Assembly: GCF_036227605.1 (NCBI RefSeq)
Contig: NZ_CP109487.1
Location: forward strand, 8,605,001 to 8,669,000
Reading direction: 5' to 3'
DNA: 64,000 bases
Source: Streptomyces sp. NBC_01439
GTDB lineage: Bacteria > Actinomycetota > Actinomycetes > Streptomycetales > Streptomycetaceae
Program-made: the position numbers and the translations under genes
Shown here: positions 44,292-52,225 of the stretch, one piece after another
How the letters are laid out: every line of letters begins with the position of its first letter
How positions within the stretch are numbered: the stretch's first letter is position 1
The notes under the pieces: generated by a model
Seen by the model: only the letters and a program-made list of their open reading frames with translations
Told to the model about the DNA's origin: nothing
Databases searched by the model: none

Positions 44292-44357
44292 TCATCACCG
44301 GCCACAGGGGGTGAGCTATGTTGGAGCGCGAGTGACATGAGATAGGGAGGCCCTCGA

Positions 44358-45275
44358 GTGTCATCGGGGCAGCAGGCACGCGCACAAGCGGCTGCGATCA
44401 CACCAGGGGGTCAGTCGTCCGAAGAGGTCCGTCCTCCGGCCGACCGGCTCCTCGCGCTCTTCGACGGACGCCGCCTGTCACCGGGCCAGCGCCGCATCGC
44501 CCAATACTTGATCGACCACCTCACCGAGGCCGCGTTCCTCTCGATCACCGAACTGGCCGAGCGGGTGGGCGTGAGCCAGCCCTCCGTGACCCGGTTCGCC
44601 GCCTCCCTCGGCTTCAGCGGCTACCCCGCCCTGCGCGACGTGCTGCAGCCGATCGCGCTCAGCGCCGTTGCCGGTGCCCCCGACACCCGCGCGCAGATCC
44701 GCCGCAACGAGCTGCAGGAAGCCGTCGACGCCGAGATCGAGAACCTGGAGAACGTGCGCAGGCTGCTCGCCGACACCGACCAGGTGCTGGACATCGGCCG
44801 CGAGCTTGCCGCCTCCGTGCCGCTGACCGTCCTCGGCCTGCGCATTTCGGTCTCGCTCGCGGAGTACTTCGCGTACGCGGCCCGGCGGATCCACCCCGAC
44901 GTGCGCCTGGTGACCCGCGGGGGCAGCGTCGCCTTCGACGCGCTGCTGCAGTCCAGGGCGGCCGGCGGGACCTGGGTGCTGGCCTTCGCCATGCCCCGGC
45001 ACGCCAAGGAGACCTTGGCCGCCATCCGAGCCGCCCGCAGCACGGGTCTGCGTGTGGTCCTGATCACGGACCCCACCCTGGGGCCGCTGGTGGACGAGGC
45101 GGACGTGTCCCTGACCGCGGGCACCGGGTCCCGGCTGGTCTTCGACTCGTACGCGGCGCCAGGAATGCTGTCCGCGGCCCTGTTGCAGGCGATGGCCGAT
45201 GCGGATCCGGAGCGGACGCAGGCCAGACTGGAGGGCTACGAGCACGTGGCCGACCAGCACGGCTTCTTCCTGTAG
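44358..45275 (+). CDS. MurR/RpiR-family transcriptional regulator
   Basis: The 305-residue protein has an N-terminal HTH_6 domain (LSITELAERVGVSQPSVTRF, about residues 56-75, then AASLGFSGYPALRD) and a C-terminal SIS phosphosugar-binding domain (VPLTVLGLRISVSLAEYFAY; RLVTRGGSVAFDALLQ). Family members sense phosphosugars such as MurNAc-6-P and control sugar use. GTG 44358 follows a GGGAGG box. A palindrome of the type bound by RpiR proteins lies 47 bp downstream of its stop, before the next genes. Confidence 0.9.
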   Translation: MSSGQQARAQAAAITPGGQSSEEVRPPADRLLALFDGRRLSPGQRRIAQYLIDHLTEAAFLSITELAERVGVSQPSVTRFAASLGFSGYPALRDVLQPIALSAVAGAPDTRAQIRRNELQEAVDAEIENLENVRRLLADTDQVLDIGRELAASVPLTVLGLRISVSLAEYFAYAARRIHPDVRLVTRGGSVAFDALLQSRAAGGTWVLAFAMPRHAKETLAAIRAARSTGLRVVLITDPTLGPLVDEADVSLTAGTGSRLVFDSYAAPGMLSAALLQAMADADPERTQARLEGYEHVADQHGFFL

Positions 45276-45321
45276 CCCCCACCGGTCTGCATCACCAGGC
45301 GGTATTCAGCCCTCGAGGTGC

Positions 45322-45335
45322 ATGAAATTTTTCAT
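45322..45335. promoter_or_regulatory. RpiR-like palindrome ATGAAATTTTTCAT
   Basis: ATGAAA and TTTCAT flank a 2-bp centre; a TGAAA-N-TTTCA core like this is described for MurR/RpiR operators. It stands in sharply AT-rich DNA, with TATATATG at 45356-45363 following, which may be the -10 of the promoter for the gene at 45412. Control by the RpiR gene just upstream is inferred. Confidence 0.6.
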
Positions 45336-45411
45336 ACGCTTGCTTACTCGACGGTATATATGTTTACTGACGACGGCGCTCCGGATCCACCAGATGCCAA
45401 GGAGGACCCCC

Positions 45412-45621
45412 ATGTCCTCCCGAACGTACTCGCGGTACGACGAACCTCCTCAGGTCGCGACCGCGGGTCGGGTCCAGGCTTTGGATCCCCGCAGAGCGCC
45501 CATGGCGGCCTCGGTCAACCCCTGGGCCGAGGCCGCCCCCCAAGAACGTCTCGATCAGAGTTCGACTCCACTCGGAAGTGACGAGAATGCCTCAGACGGC
45601 CACGTATACCCTCAGCCCTGA
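45412..45621 (+). CDS. Small hypothetical protein, 69 aa
   Basis: The ORF starts at ATG 45412 with one of the strongest ribosome-binding sites in the window (AAGGAGGACCCCC). It encodes a polar, probably disordered protein (MSSRTYSRYDEPP ... NPWAEAAPQERLDQ). No family is recognised. Its last 35 bp overlap the next gene in another frame, so it may act partly as a translational leader. The A+T-rich promoter region with an RpiR-like palindrome lies directly upstream. Confidence 0.5.
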   Translation: MSSRTYSRYDEPPQVATAGRVQALDPRRAPMAASVNPWAEAAPQERLDQSSTPLGSDENASDGHVYPQP

Positions 45622-45973
45622 CTGGCCCATGCAGGTCAAGGCACCCGGGACGCACGACTGGGAGCGCACGGCCACGCGTTGGCTGCGGGATCTGCTCCCG
45701 GCCCGCTACGGCGGCTACCTGACCCTCACCCGCCACCACGCCCTCCTGGCCCGGCACGTCCAGCTCCAGCTGCAGCACGAGATGCGCGCGGTGCGGACGG
45801 CCCTGCAGACCAGCCGGGCCGAGCTGCCCACCATGGGCATCGCCGAGTCGGTCATCGAGAACTCGATCAGGATGTACGCCGTCGAGCTGGAGCAGCTGGG
45901 TCGGCTCGCCCGTGGCGCACGCCTCGTGTCCGACGCGCTCCTCGTCGGCACCCCCGCCCAGCGCCGGCGCTGA
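45587..45973 (+). CDS. Streptomyces-specific helical hypothetical protein, 128 aa
   Basis: The protein MPQTATYTLSPDWPMQ... continues with WERTATRWLRDLLPARYGGY and two long amphipathic helices (VQLQLQHEMRAVRTALQTSR; ENSIRMYAVELEQLGRLARG). I recall close relatives across Streptomyces with no known function. ATG 45587 or the GTG three codons earlier are both possible; GGAAG lies about 9 nt upstream of the ATG. It overlaps the 69-aa ORF and is probably cotranscribed with it. Confidence 0.75.
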   Translation: MPQTATYTLSPDWPMQVKAPGTHDWERTATRWLRDLLPARYGGYLTLTRHHALLARHVQLQLQHEMRAVRTALQTSRAELPTMGIAESVIENSIRMYAVELEQLGRLARGARLVSDALLVGTPAQRRR

Positions 45974-45994
45974 CCCCGCCGGCGCTGACCTTCC

Positions 45995-46378
45995 TCAGGG
46001 CGTCTGTGTCGGCTGCCAGGAGCGGAGCCGGGCGGCCACGTCGAAGACGGTGGCGCGCAGCATGCGGATGTCGGTGATGAGGTCGCGCCACTGCTCGTAG
46101 GTGGCGTCCACCGCCTCGCCACAGGCCTCGATGTACGCGACGGCGACCCCGTAGGCGAAGTATTCGTTGGAGTCGGGGAGCGGTCGGAGCAGCACGATCG
46201 CGTCGAGCAGCGCGGCCGCGCGCCAGTAGGCGTCGGGGTCGTCCACTTCCAGGCTCGGCGTGTTCACCCGGTGCCGGGCCACGGCGGCGACCAGGGCGGA
46301 GTGGTCGGCCACTGCCACGTCCTTGAACAGCGCCTCCTGCCGCTCCAACAGCCAGCGGTGATCGATGTGCAGTTCCAC
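45995..46378 (-). CDS. Fic/Doc-like protein, degenerate
   Basis: The 127-residue protein resembles Streptomyces proteins annotated as the toxin component of Fic/Doc systems: HIDHRWLLERQEALFKDVAV, then ALVAAVARHRVNTPSLEVDD and LLDAIVLLRPLPDSNEYFAY. The catalytic HxFxxGNGR loop of active Fic enzymes is reduced to LRPLPDSNEY, so AMP- or phosphate-transfer is doubtful. No antitoxin gene is adjacent. It starts with GTG at 46376-46378. It could equally be an unrelated helical protein. Confidence 0.65.
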   Translation of the reverse strand: MELHIDHRWLLERQEALFKDVAVADHSALVAAVARHRVNTPSLEVDDPDAYWRAAALLDAIVLLRPLPDSNEYFAYGVAVAYIEACGEAVDATYEQWRDLITDIRMLRATVFDVAARLRSWQPTQTP

Positions 46379-46446
46379 GCCTCCGAGTATCCCCGCCCGG
46401 GGCCCGGTCGTGGGGCTTTTCCAGTCGGGCGGGGATGCGCGCGGGA

Positions 46447-47292
46447 TTACGGCTTGGGCAGCACGCAGCCGGGGCGGTTCAGGTCGATCTTGTTGCCGGG
46501 CGCTATGCAGGGGACGACGATGTACGTCTGCTGCGCGTAGTTAATGCCCTGGCGGACCGTCACGTTGCCGTTCTGGTCGACCTCGCACGGGTTGTTCACC
46601 GTGCAGCGGGCGCCGTCCTCGTTGCCCGTGTTGTTGACGGCGACGACCTTGCCGGTCGCCGTGTCGACCACCGGTGACCCGGAGGTGCCGCCGATCGTGT
46701 TGCAGGCGGAGGTGTAACGGACCGAGTCCTTCCAGGTCCAGTCGCCCTCCTTGAGGCGGTAGGCGAAGCCGTCCACGGCGCAGCTGTAGATCCGCTTCCA
46801 GTAGCCGGAGACCACCTTGATCGCCGAGCCCTGGGCCGGGCGCGCGCCATCGAGGGTGAGCGCGGTGATGCCGTACTGGCTCTGGATCTGGGCGTAGGTC
46901 CGGGTCAGCTGGTAGATCGAGATGTCGGTGTCGGTCATCGTCGCGTACGCGATCTTGCTCGCGCGCAGCGTTCCGACCTTCGAACCCGCCGAGTTGAGCA
47001 GCGAGAACGAGCGGCTGGACGGGCGGTCCTTGACGACCTCGCCGGCCGCCGGGAAACCGGACTCCAGGCAGTGCCCGTTGGACAGGACCAGCGCGAGGTC
47101 GTTCGGCTGGGAGCCGGGTGCGCGGACGACGGACCCGGAACAGTTGCTGAGGGCCACGGTGCCCGCGAAGTCGACCGCGACGGCGGTGGCGGTGGGGGCG
47201 GTGGCGGGTGTGGCGGGCGCGGCCACGGCGGGGGTGACCGCTGCTCCGAGCAGGAGCAGGGAGAGCAGGGCGCCGGTGAGAGGCTTGTTCAT
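46447..47292 (-). CDS. Secreted trypsin-like serine protease
   Basis: The 281-residue precursor has a signal peptide ending AVAA, His74 in SNGHC, a probable Asp121 or Asp123 in MTDTDIS, and Ser205 in GGTSGSPV. Six cysteines in the mature part (for example SNCSGS, YSCAVDG, TSACN) can form disulphides. It belongs to the S1-like extracellular proteases of Streptomyces, with an unusual short catalytic-Asp context. ATG 47290-47292; monocistronic, divergent from the next gene. Confidence 0.85.
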   Translation of the reverse strand: MNKPLTGALLSLLLLGAAVTPAVAAPATPATAPTATAVAVDFAGTVALSNCSGSVVRAPGSQPNDLALVLSNGHCLESGFPAAGEVVKDRPSSRSFSLLNSAGSKVGTLRASKIAYATMTDTDISIYQLTRTYAQIQSQYGITALTLDGARPAQGSAIKVVSGYWKRIYSCAVDGFAYRLKEGDWTWKDSVRYTSACNTIGGTSGSPVVDTATGKVVAVNNTGNEDGARCTVNNPCEVDQNGNVTVRQGINYAQQTYIVVPCIAPGNKIDLNRPGCVLPKP

Positions 47293-47521
47293 GTGGGGGT
47301 TCCCCTCTGCTGACAATGCGACCGAAGATCCTCCGGTTGTCATGCGCATTGTTGGTATCCCGGCTTCAAGTGGCAAGACCGCGTGGCGAGTTGACGCCGG
47401 TGCCGGGAGAGGGGGCCCGGGCGGCACCGAGTGCACATATAACGGACTGCGCACAGGTGTTCCGCACCGGTGGCTTTGCCTCCTACGGTCGGGGCAGCAC
47501 AGTTCCGGACCAGGAGGCAAT

Positions 47522-48028
47522 GTGAAGCGCGAGATCGACATCGACCAGCTGGTGACGGCGATGAAGGCGGTCGACGAGGCGGGGCGGCTCTTCGAGGAGG
47601 CGCGCGCCGTGCACGAGGCGCGCGGCCTCAAGCGGATCAGCGACGACTTCAAAGTGGCGGGCGGCTCCGTCCAGACCCTGCAGGGTGCCGAGGAGATGGC
47701 CCTCGGGGCCCGCAAGTACCTCGCCGAACTCGCGCTGATCGCCGGCTACGCGGCCGCCGGCCTCGACGAGCGCGCGGGAGAGAGACCGGAGACCGCCCGG
47801 GCCGGCTTCCCCGGCATCGCGGGCGGCGGTGCCCGCATGGCCCGCCCGCTGCTCGATCCGACCCTGGAGGGGCTGCGGCTGCTCCTGGCCGTCGACTTCT
47901 TCGAGCCCGCCTTCAAGGCCGCGATCGAGGAGGTCGTGCAGGCCGAGAAGGCCACCTACCCCGACCCCGCCACGTTCCGCATCCCCACGCGCGCCGACCG
48001 CTCCGCCACGGTCGGCCGTACCCCCTGA
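47522..48028 (+). CDS. Helical hypothetical protein, 168 aa
   Basis: I do not recognise a family. The protein is mostly alpha-helical, with charged N-terminal helices (IDQLVTAMKAVDEAGRLFEE ...), a hydrophobic middle (YLAELALIAGYAAAGLDERA) and a further amphipathic stretch GLRLLLAVDFFEPAFKAAIE. There is no signal peptide. The GTG 47522 is preceded by AGGAGG with only 4 nt spacing. High GC at third positions supports a real gene. Confidence 0.7.
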   Translation: MKREIDIDQLVTAMKAVDEAGRLFEEARAVHEARGLKRISDDFKVAGGSVQTLQGAEEMALGARKYLAELALIAGYAAAGLDERAGERPETARAGFPGIAGGGARMARPLLDPTLEGLRLLLAVDFFEPAFKAAIEEVVQAEKATYPDPATFRIPTRADRSATVGRTP

Positions 48029-48064
48029 GGTGCCGGTCCGGCCCGACGGGGCGAGGCTGGGGGT

Positions 48065-48310
48065 ATGCATCATGCACCCGTCGTCGTGCACCGGATCTTC
48101 CCGTCGGGGGGCCGGCAGGTGACCCTGCGGACCTCGCACGGCGAGGAGGCCCTGGGCCTGGCCCGCTCCGACGAGGACGTCATCGAGTTCTTGCGCCGCG
48201 CCGGCATGCCGGACCCCGATGACGTGGTCCTCGGCGGTACCGAACTACTGGACTGGGAGTGGGACACGCCCCACGTGTACGAGGCCGACCCGCCGACCGA
48301 CGACCTCTGA
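48065..48310 (+). CDS. Small hypothetical protein, 81 aa
   Basis: The protein is acidic, with a predicted beta-beta-alpha start (PVVVHRIFPSGGRQVTLRTS), EDVIEFLRRAGMPDPDDVVL, and an aspartate-rich end (TELLDWEWDTPHVYEADPPT). No family is recognised. It starts 37 bp after the preceding gene and could be cotranscribed. Confidence rests on codon bias and on the absence of any better frame. Confidence 0.65.
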   Translation: MHHAPVVVHRIFPSGGRQVTLRTSHGEEALGLARSDEDVIEFLRRAGMPDPDDVVLGGTELLDWEWDTPHVYEADPPTDDL

Positions 48311-48333
48311 GCGGGGCCCGCCGGCCGGTCCGG

Positions 48334-49233
48334 TCAGCCGTGGTGCACGGCCTCCAGGAGGGCCAGATCCTCCTCGGACAGGCGCAGGGCTCCCGCGGCC
48401 ACGTTCGCGTCGAGGTGATCCGGGTCGCCCGTGCCGGGAATGGCCAGAACGTGCTGCCCCCGCCCGAGCGTCCACGCCAGTCGCACCTGCACCGGGCTCG
48501 CGCCGTGCGCCCGGGCGACGGCACGCACCTCCTCGTGCTCGACGCCGCTCGCGCCGGCCTGTCCTGCGGTCCCGGCGATGGAGTAGAAGGGCACGAACGC
48601 GATGCCCTGCTCGCCGCAGGTGCGCACGAACCCGTCGTGCTCGGGCCGCACCCCGATCCCGTACATGTTCTGTACGCAGACCACCGGCGCGATGGCCCGG
48701 GCCTCGGCGAGGTGCTCGGGGGTGACGTTGGAGATGCCGAGGTGGCGAACGAGGCCGGCCTCGCGGAGCTCGGCCAGCGCGCCGAAGCGTTCGGCGATGG
48801 AACCGGTCCCGACGATGCGCAGGTTCACCACGTCGAGGTGGTCACGGCCGAGCTGGCGAAGGTTCTCCTCGACCTGGCCGCGCAGCAGCTCCGGGGTGGC
48901 GTGGCTCCACGCCCCGGAGGGGTCCCGGCCCGGTCCGACCTTGGTGGTGATCACGAGGTCCTCCGGGTAGGGGGCCAGCGCGGCGTTGATCAGTTCGTTG
49001 GCGGAGCGCAGGGGAGAGAAGTAGAACGCGGCGGTGTCGATGTGGTTCACCCCGAGCTCGACCGCCCGGCGCAGCACGGCGATCGCCTGGCCGCGGTCGC
49101 GGGGTACGGCGTCGTCCGCGAACGCCTCGCCGGTCTGCGGCAGGCGCATCGCACCGAAGCCGATCCGGTTGATCTTCAGGTCGCCGAGGTTCCAGGTGCC
49201 CGCCGCGTCCGCGGTCATCGTCTGTGAGGTCAT
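48334..49233 (-). CDS. Aldo/keto reductase
   Basis: The 299-residue TIM-barrel enzyme has the AKR tetrad: Asp and Tyr in HIDTAAFYFS (about residues 65-74), Lys in LVITTKVGPG and a catalytic position read as Asn-Leu-Arg (VVNLRIVG) where His is usual. The NADPH-binding C-terminal part is VLAIPGTGDPDHLDANVAAG. It reduces aldehydes or ketones with NADPH. The missing His is seen in several actinobacterial AKRs. It is divergent from an ArsR-type regulator whose gene starts 65 bp away. Confidence 0.88.
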   Translation of the reverse strand: MTSQTMTADAAGTWNLGDLKINRIGFGAMRLPQTGEAFADDAVPRDRGQAIAVLRRAVELGVNHIDTAAFYFSPLRSANELINAALAPYPEDLVITTKVGPGRDPSGAWSHATPELLRGQVEENLRQLGRDHLDVVNLRIVGTGSIAERFGALAELREAGLVRHLGISNVTPEHLAEARAIAPVVCVQNMYGIGVRPEHDGFVRTCGEQGIAFVPFYSIAGTAGQAGASGVEHEEVRAVARAHGASPVQVRLAWTLGRGQHVLAIPGTGDPDHLDANVAAGALRLSEEDLALLEAVHHG

Positions 49234-49297
49234 GCCCGGATGATCGCCGCCCGGTAGGCTGCCAGGCCATTGATTAAGGCATGACCGAATCCTTGGA

Positions 49298-50329
49298 GTG
49301 GCGGTGCGGGCGGAGCTGGTGTTCTCCGTGAGCGATCTCGCGCAGATGCGGTTCGCCGTCTCGCCGATGTGGGAGGTCGGGCCCAGCTACCGGCTGCTGG
49401 CTTCCGGGGTCACGGCCCCGGTGCACCGGCCCTGGACCGAGCAGGTGCGGCCACGGTTGGCGGCCGCCGGCCTCGACCGGGGCTGGCTGGCCGAACTGAT
49501 CCCGCCCGCGGGGTACGTACCCGACTTCCTCAACCCGGCGCCCACCGGGCCGGCGCCCTCCCTGGCGGAGGAACTGGTCAGGATCCGGGCCACGCCCACC
49601 TCCCGGGTCCGCCAGGACCTCGACCGCCTGCGCCGGGAACGAGGGGGACTCGGCCCGCGCACGCGGACCTTGTACGCCGACCCGCGGGCCCGCCTGGTCC
49701 GGGTCGCGGAAGAGATCGGGACCTACTGGGAGCTGGCCCTGGCGCCCTACTGGGCGCGGATCCGTGCGGTGCTCGACGCCGATGTCTTCCACCGGGCCCG
49801 GCAGGCCGCCGAGCACGGAGCGGGTCGCCTCTTCAACGACCTCCACCCCTCGGTGAGCTGGGGGGACGACGCGCTCCGGCTGTCGCGCCGGCATCGGCCC
49901 CTGTCCCGCGGGACGGCGGGCGCAGGGCTGCTGCTGATCCCCTCGGTCTTCACCGGCCCCGTCCCCTTCACCCGGGTGACGCCCCCGGAACCGCCGCAAC
50001 TCGCCTATCCGGCGCGCGGCACCGGCTCCCTGTGGGAACCCCGGCCCGCCGGCCGGACCGAGGCCCTGGCCGCCGTGCTCGGTCGCTCCCGCACCCGGCT
50101 GCTGATCGAGCTGGAAGCCCCGGCCTCCACCACCGAACTGGCCCGCCGTACCGGGCTCTCGGCCGCCGGAGTGTCCCAGTACCTGACCGCGCTGCGCGCC
50201 GCGGGCCTGGTCAGCGCCCACCGGGCCGGCCGCTCCGTGCTCTATGCCCGCACCGCCGTCGCCGAGGCCCTCCTCGTTGCCTACACTCCAGGCGTGGAGC
50301 GGGGACGATCGCGGGGAGGGGCATCGTGA
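49298..50329 (+). CDS. ArsR-type helix-turn-helix regulator with a large N-terminal domain
   Basis: The 343-residue protein has a C-terminal winged helix (TRLLIELEAPASTTELARRT, then GLSAAGVSQYLTALRAAGLV), and about 250 residues of N-terminal sequence typical of DUF5937-type regulators (FSVSDLAQMRFAVSPMWEVG). In Streptomyces such proteins regulate neighbouring membrane or SRPBCC genes. GTG 49298 or 49304 may be the start; GGAG lies before both. The stop overlaps the next start as GTGA (50326-50329). Confidence 0.85.
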   Translation: MAVRAELVFSVSDLAQMRFAVSPMWEVGPSYRLLASGVTAPVHRPWTEQVRPRLAAAGLDRGWLAELIPPAGYVPDFLNPAPTGPAPSLAEELVRIRATPTSRVRQDLDRLRRERGGLGPRTRTLYADPRARLVRVAEEIGTYWELALAPYWARIRAVLDADVFHRARQAAEHGAGRLFNDLHPSVSWGDDALRLSRRHRPLSRGTAGAGLLLIPSVFTGPVPFTRVTPPEPPQLAYPARGTGSLWEPRPAGRTEALAAVLGRSRTRLLIELEAPASTTELARRTGLSAAGVSQYLTALRAAGLVSAHRAGRSVLYARTAVAEALLVAYTPGVERGRSRGGAS

Positions 50330-50844
50330 GCGAGCGCCGGTGGAGCCTGGAAGAGCACATCGTGGTGGACGCCGCGCCCGCGGACGTCCATCGGGTGGTG
50401 TCCGACCTGCGGAACATGGGGCGTTGGAGCCCCGAATGTCGCCGCGTCTGGGTGCCCCGGCCGCCGGCCCGCTCCGGCAGCCGCTTCGTCGGGCTCAACA
50501 GGAGAGGGCCGTTCGTCTGGTTCACGGTGGGCCGGATCAAGGCCCTGCGCGCACCGGCGCAGACGCCTGACGGATCCGGTGAGTTCACCTTCGACGTCGG
50601 CATCTTCGGTTTGCCGATCGCACGTTGGGGATACCGGTTCGAACCGGAGGGCGAGCGCACGCGCGTCACGGAGACCTGGCAGGACCTGCGCACCGGCCGG
50701 GGCTCCCGGCTGACCGTGCTGCTCGGCACGGTGTTCGCCGGCACCAGTCCGGACCGGCGCATCGCGGTCAACCGTGCCGGGATGCGCACGACCCTGGCCC
50801 GACTCGCGGCCGGCTTCGGCCCGGTCACGCAGCCCCGTCCTTGA
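50326..50844 (+). CDS. SRPBCC-family lipid/polyketide-binding protein
   Basis: The 172-residue protein has the START-like helix-grip pattern: EEHIVVDAAPADVHRVVSDL, WSPECRRVWVPRP, FVWFTVGRIKALRAP and a C-terminal helix. It may bind a hydrophobic ligand. Translational coupling to the ArsR-type gene suggests that the regulator and this protein respond to or handle the same compound. GTG start in the 4-bp overlap. Confidence 0.83.
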   Translation: MSERRWSLEEHIVVDAAPADVHRVVSDLRNMGRWSPECRRVWVPRPPARSGSRFVGLNRRGPFVWFTVGRIKALRAPAQTPDGSGEFTFDVGIFGLPIARWGYRFEPEGERTRVTETWQDLRTGRGSRLTVLLGTVFAGTSPDRRIAVNRAGMRTTLARLAAGFGPVTQPRP

Positions 50845-51153
50845 GAGGCCGATGCCCCTCCTCGCAAGCACGGACGTCTCGTCTCGTTCCGAGGTCCCTC
50901 GGAGATCCCTCGGAGATCCCTCCGGTCGTCGTGCGGCCGACTGCCCCCCCGAGTACTTCCACGGGAGTACCCGGGGTACGGCCGTGCGAGCCGGGACGTG
51001 CGGGACAGTAGGGGTCGATGTGCACATTTCACGCAATCCCCCGTTCCCCGTACGCGGCCGCGCACGCTAGGTAACGTCTGGATCGCAAGCAGTCCGGTGC
51101 CGCCAGAACCGAGCACCGGGCGGAGTTCGTAGAAGGCAAGGGAGCGAATACCG
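50845..51153. other. 309-bp intergenic region with short tandem repeats
   Basis: Near 50902-50930 the unit CCCTCGGAGAT occurs two to three times in tandem. No coding frame is supported. The ribosome-binding site AAGGGAGCG for the next gene lies at its right end. Confidence 0.45.
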
Positions 51154-51528
51154 ATGGCGAACGTTGAGGTCTCTTTGAAGGAGACGATGACCTCGATCGA
51201 GGGTGCGATGGGAGCCGCGTTGGTGGACTACACCAGCGGGATGGCGCTGGGGACCCTCGGCGGTGGCAAGGATCTCGACCTCACGGTCGCCGCCGCGGGC
51301 AACACGGACGTGATCCGGGCCAAGGTCCGCACGATGGAGATGCTGGGCCTGAAGGACGAGATCGAGGACGTCCTGATCACCCTGGGCGGCCAGTACCACC
51401 TGATCCGGCTGCTCAAGGGGCGGGGGCACAGCGGCCTGTTCCTGTACGTCGTGCTGGACAAGTCCCAGTCCAACCTGGCCATGGCCCGTCACCAACTCAA
51501 GCGGGTCGAGGCCGCCCTGGAGCTCTGA
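51154..51528 (+). CDS. Roadblock/LC7-like protein, 124 aa
   Basis: The 124-residue alpha/beta protein (SLKETMTSIEGAMGAALVDY; TSGMALGTLGGGKDLDLTVA; a late HSGLFLYVVLDKSQSNLAMA) has the roadblock/LC7 layout of a helix, beta-hairpin, helix and beta-strands. Bacterial roadblock proteins often pair with small GTPases (the cvn conservons of Streptomyces), but no other conservon gene is adjacent. It may act alone as a dimer. Start ATG 51154. Confidence 0.75.
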   Translation: MANVEVSLKETMTSIEGAMGAALVDYTSGMALGTLGGGKDLDLTVAAAGNTDVIRAKVRTMEMLGLKDEIEDVLITLGGQYHLIRLLKGRGHSGLFLYVVLDKSQSNLAMARHQLKRVEAALEL

Positions 51529-51559
51529 GTCCGGCTTTTTTGCGCCCACGCATGCCCAT

Positions 51560-51581
51560 GAGTTGAAGAATTTTTCAACTC
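51560..51581. promoter_or_regulatory. Palindromic operator upstream of the ArsR gene
   Basis: GAGTTGAA (51560-51567) and TTCAACTC (51574-51581) form a perfect inverted repeat with 6 bp between, much richer in A+T than its surroundings. It lies about 125 bp upstream of the ArsR/SmtB gene. This arrangement is typical of ArsR-type autoregulatory sites. Confidence 0.65.
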
Positions 51582-51703
51582 GGCACATCTGAAACAGGTA
51601 ATCCCCGGGCGTGCGTGGGCCCGTCCGTACGAATGTATGGGTGGTCGGTCGACTGGAATCCCCGAGCCCCCAAGCAAGGTCTGAAGCAACAGCAGGAGCA
51701 CTC

Positions 51704-52075
51704 ATGGGAATGCAGGTACCCCTCTACCAGGCGAAGGCCGAGTTCTTCCGCATGCTCGGACACCCCGTCCGCATCCGCGTCCTGGAGCTCCTGCAGAACG
51801 GCCCCGTACCCGTACGCGACCTCCTTGCCGCGATCGACGTCGAGGCATCGAACCTCTCCCAGCAGTTGGCGGTCCTGCGTCGGTCCGGCATCGTCGTTTC
51901 CATTCGCGACGGAGCGACCGTCAGTTACGCCCTGGCCGGCGGTGACGTGGCCGACCTGCTGCGCGCGGCGCGCCGCATCCTGACCGAGCTCTTGACGGGT
52001 CAGAGCGAACTCCTGGCAGAACTGCAGCAGTTGGGACCGCAGTCGGACCGTGCGGACAAGGTCATCGGCCGCTGA
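51704..52075 (+). CDS. ArsR/SmtB-family transcriptional regulator
   Basis: The 123-residue winged-helix protein has FRMLGHPVRIRVLELLQNGP, RDLLAAIDVEASNLSQQLAV and LRRSGIVVSIRDGATVSYAL. No cysteine-rich metal site (ELCVCDL) is present, so a metal-independent signal is likely. ATG 51704 follows AGGAGCACTC. No transporter gene is directly downstream, so its target may be itself or lie elsewhere. Confidence 0.88.
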   Translation: MGMQVPLYQAKAEFFRMLGHPVRIRVLELLQNGPVPVRDLLAAIDVEASNLSQQLAVLRRSGIVVSIRDGATVSYALAGGDVADLLRAARRILTELLTGQSELLAELQQLGPQSDRADKVIGR

Positions 52076-52225
52076 CCACCCGTACCCACCGGTCCTTGCC
52101 CCGGGGAACTCGCGGTGCCGCCGTGACGGACGGAGGGACGGGCCCCGGAGCATGACCCGCTACCCGGTCGCCGCACGGCTTGATACCCTCCGCGCGCACC
52201 GGGGGAGGCCGAACCAGGGGGAAAC

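Noticed and set aside
45961..45990. Direct repeat GCCGGCGCTGACC at the end of the 128-aa gene
   Set aside because: The 13-bp duplication at a gene end between convergent genes has no other mobile-element feature and is probably chance or slippage.
50900..50932. CCCTCGGAGAT tandem repeats as a regulatory array or CRISPR
   Set aside because: There are only two to three short units without spacers, so this is probably simple replication slippage.
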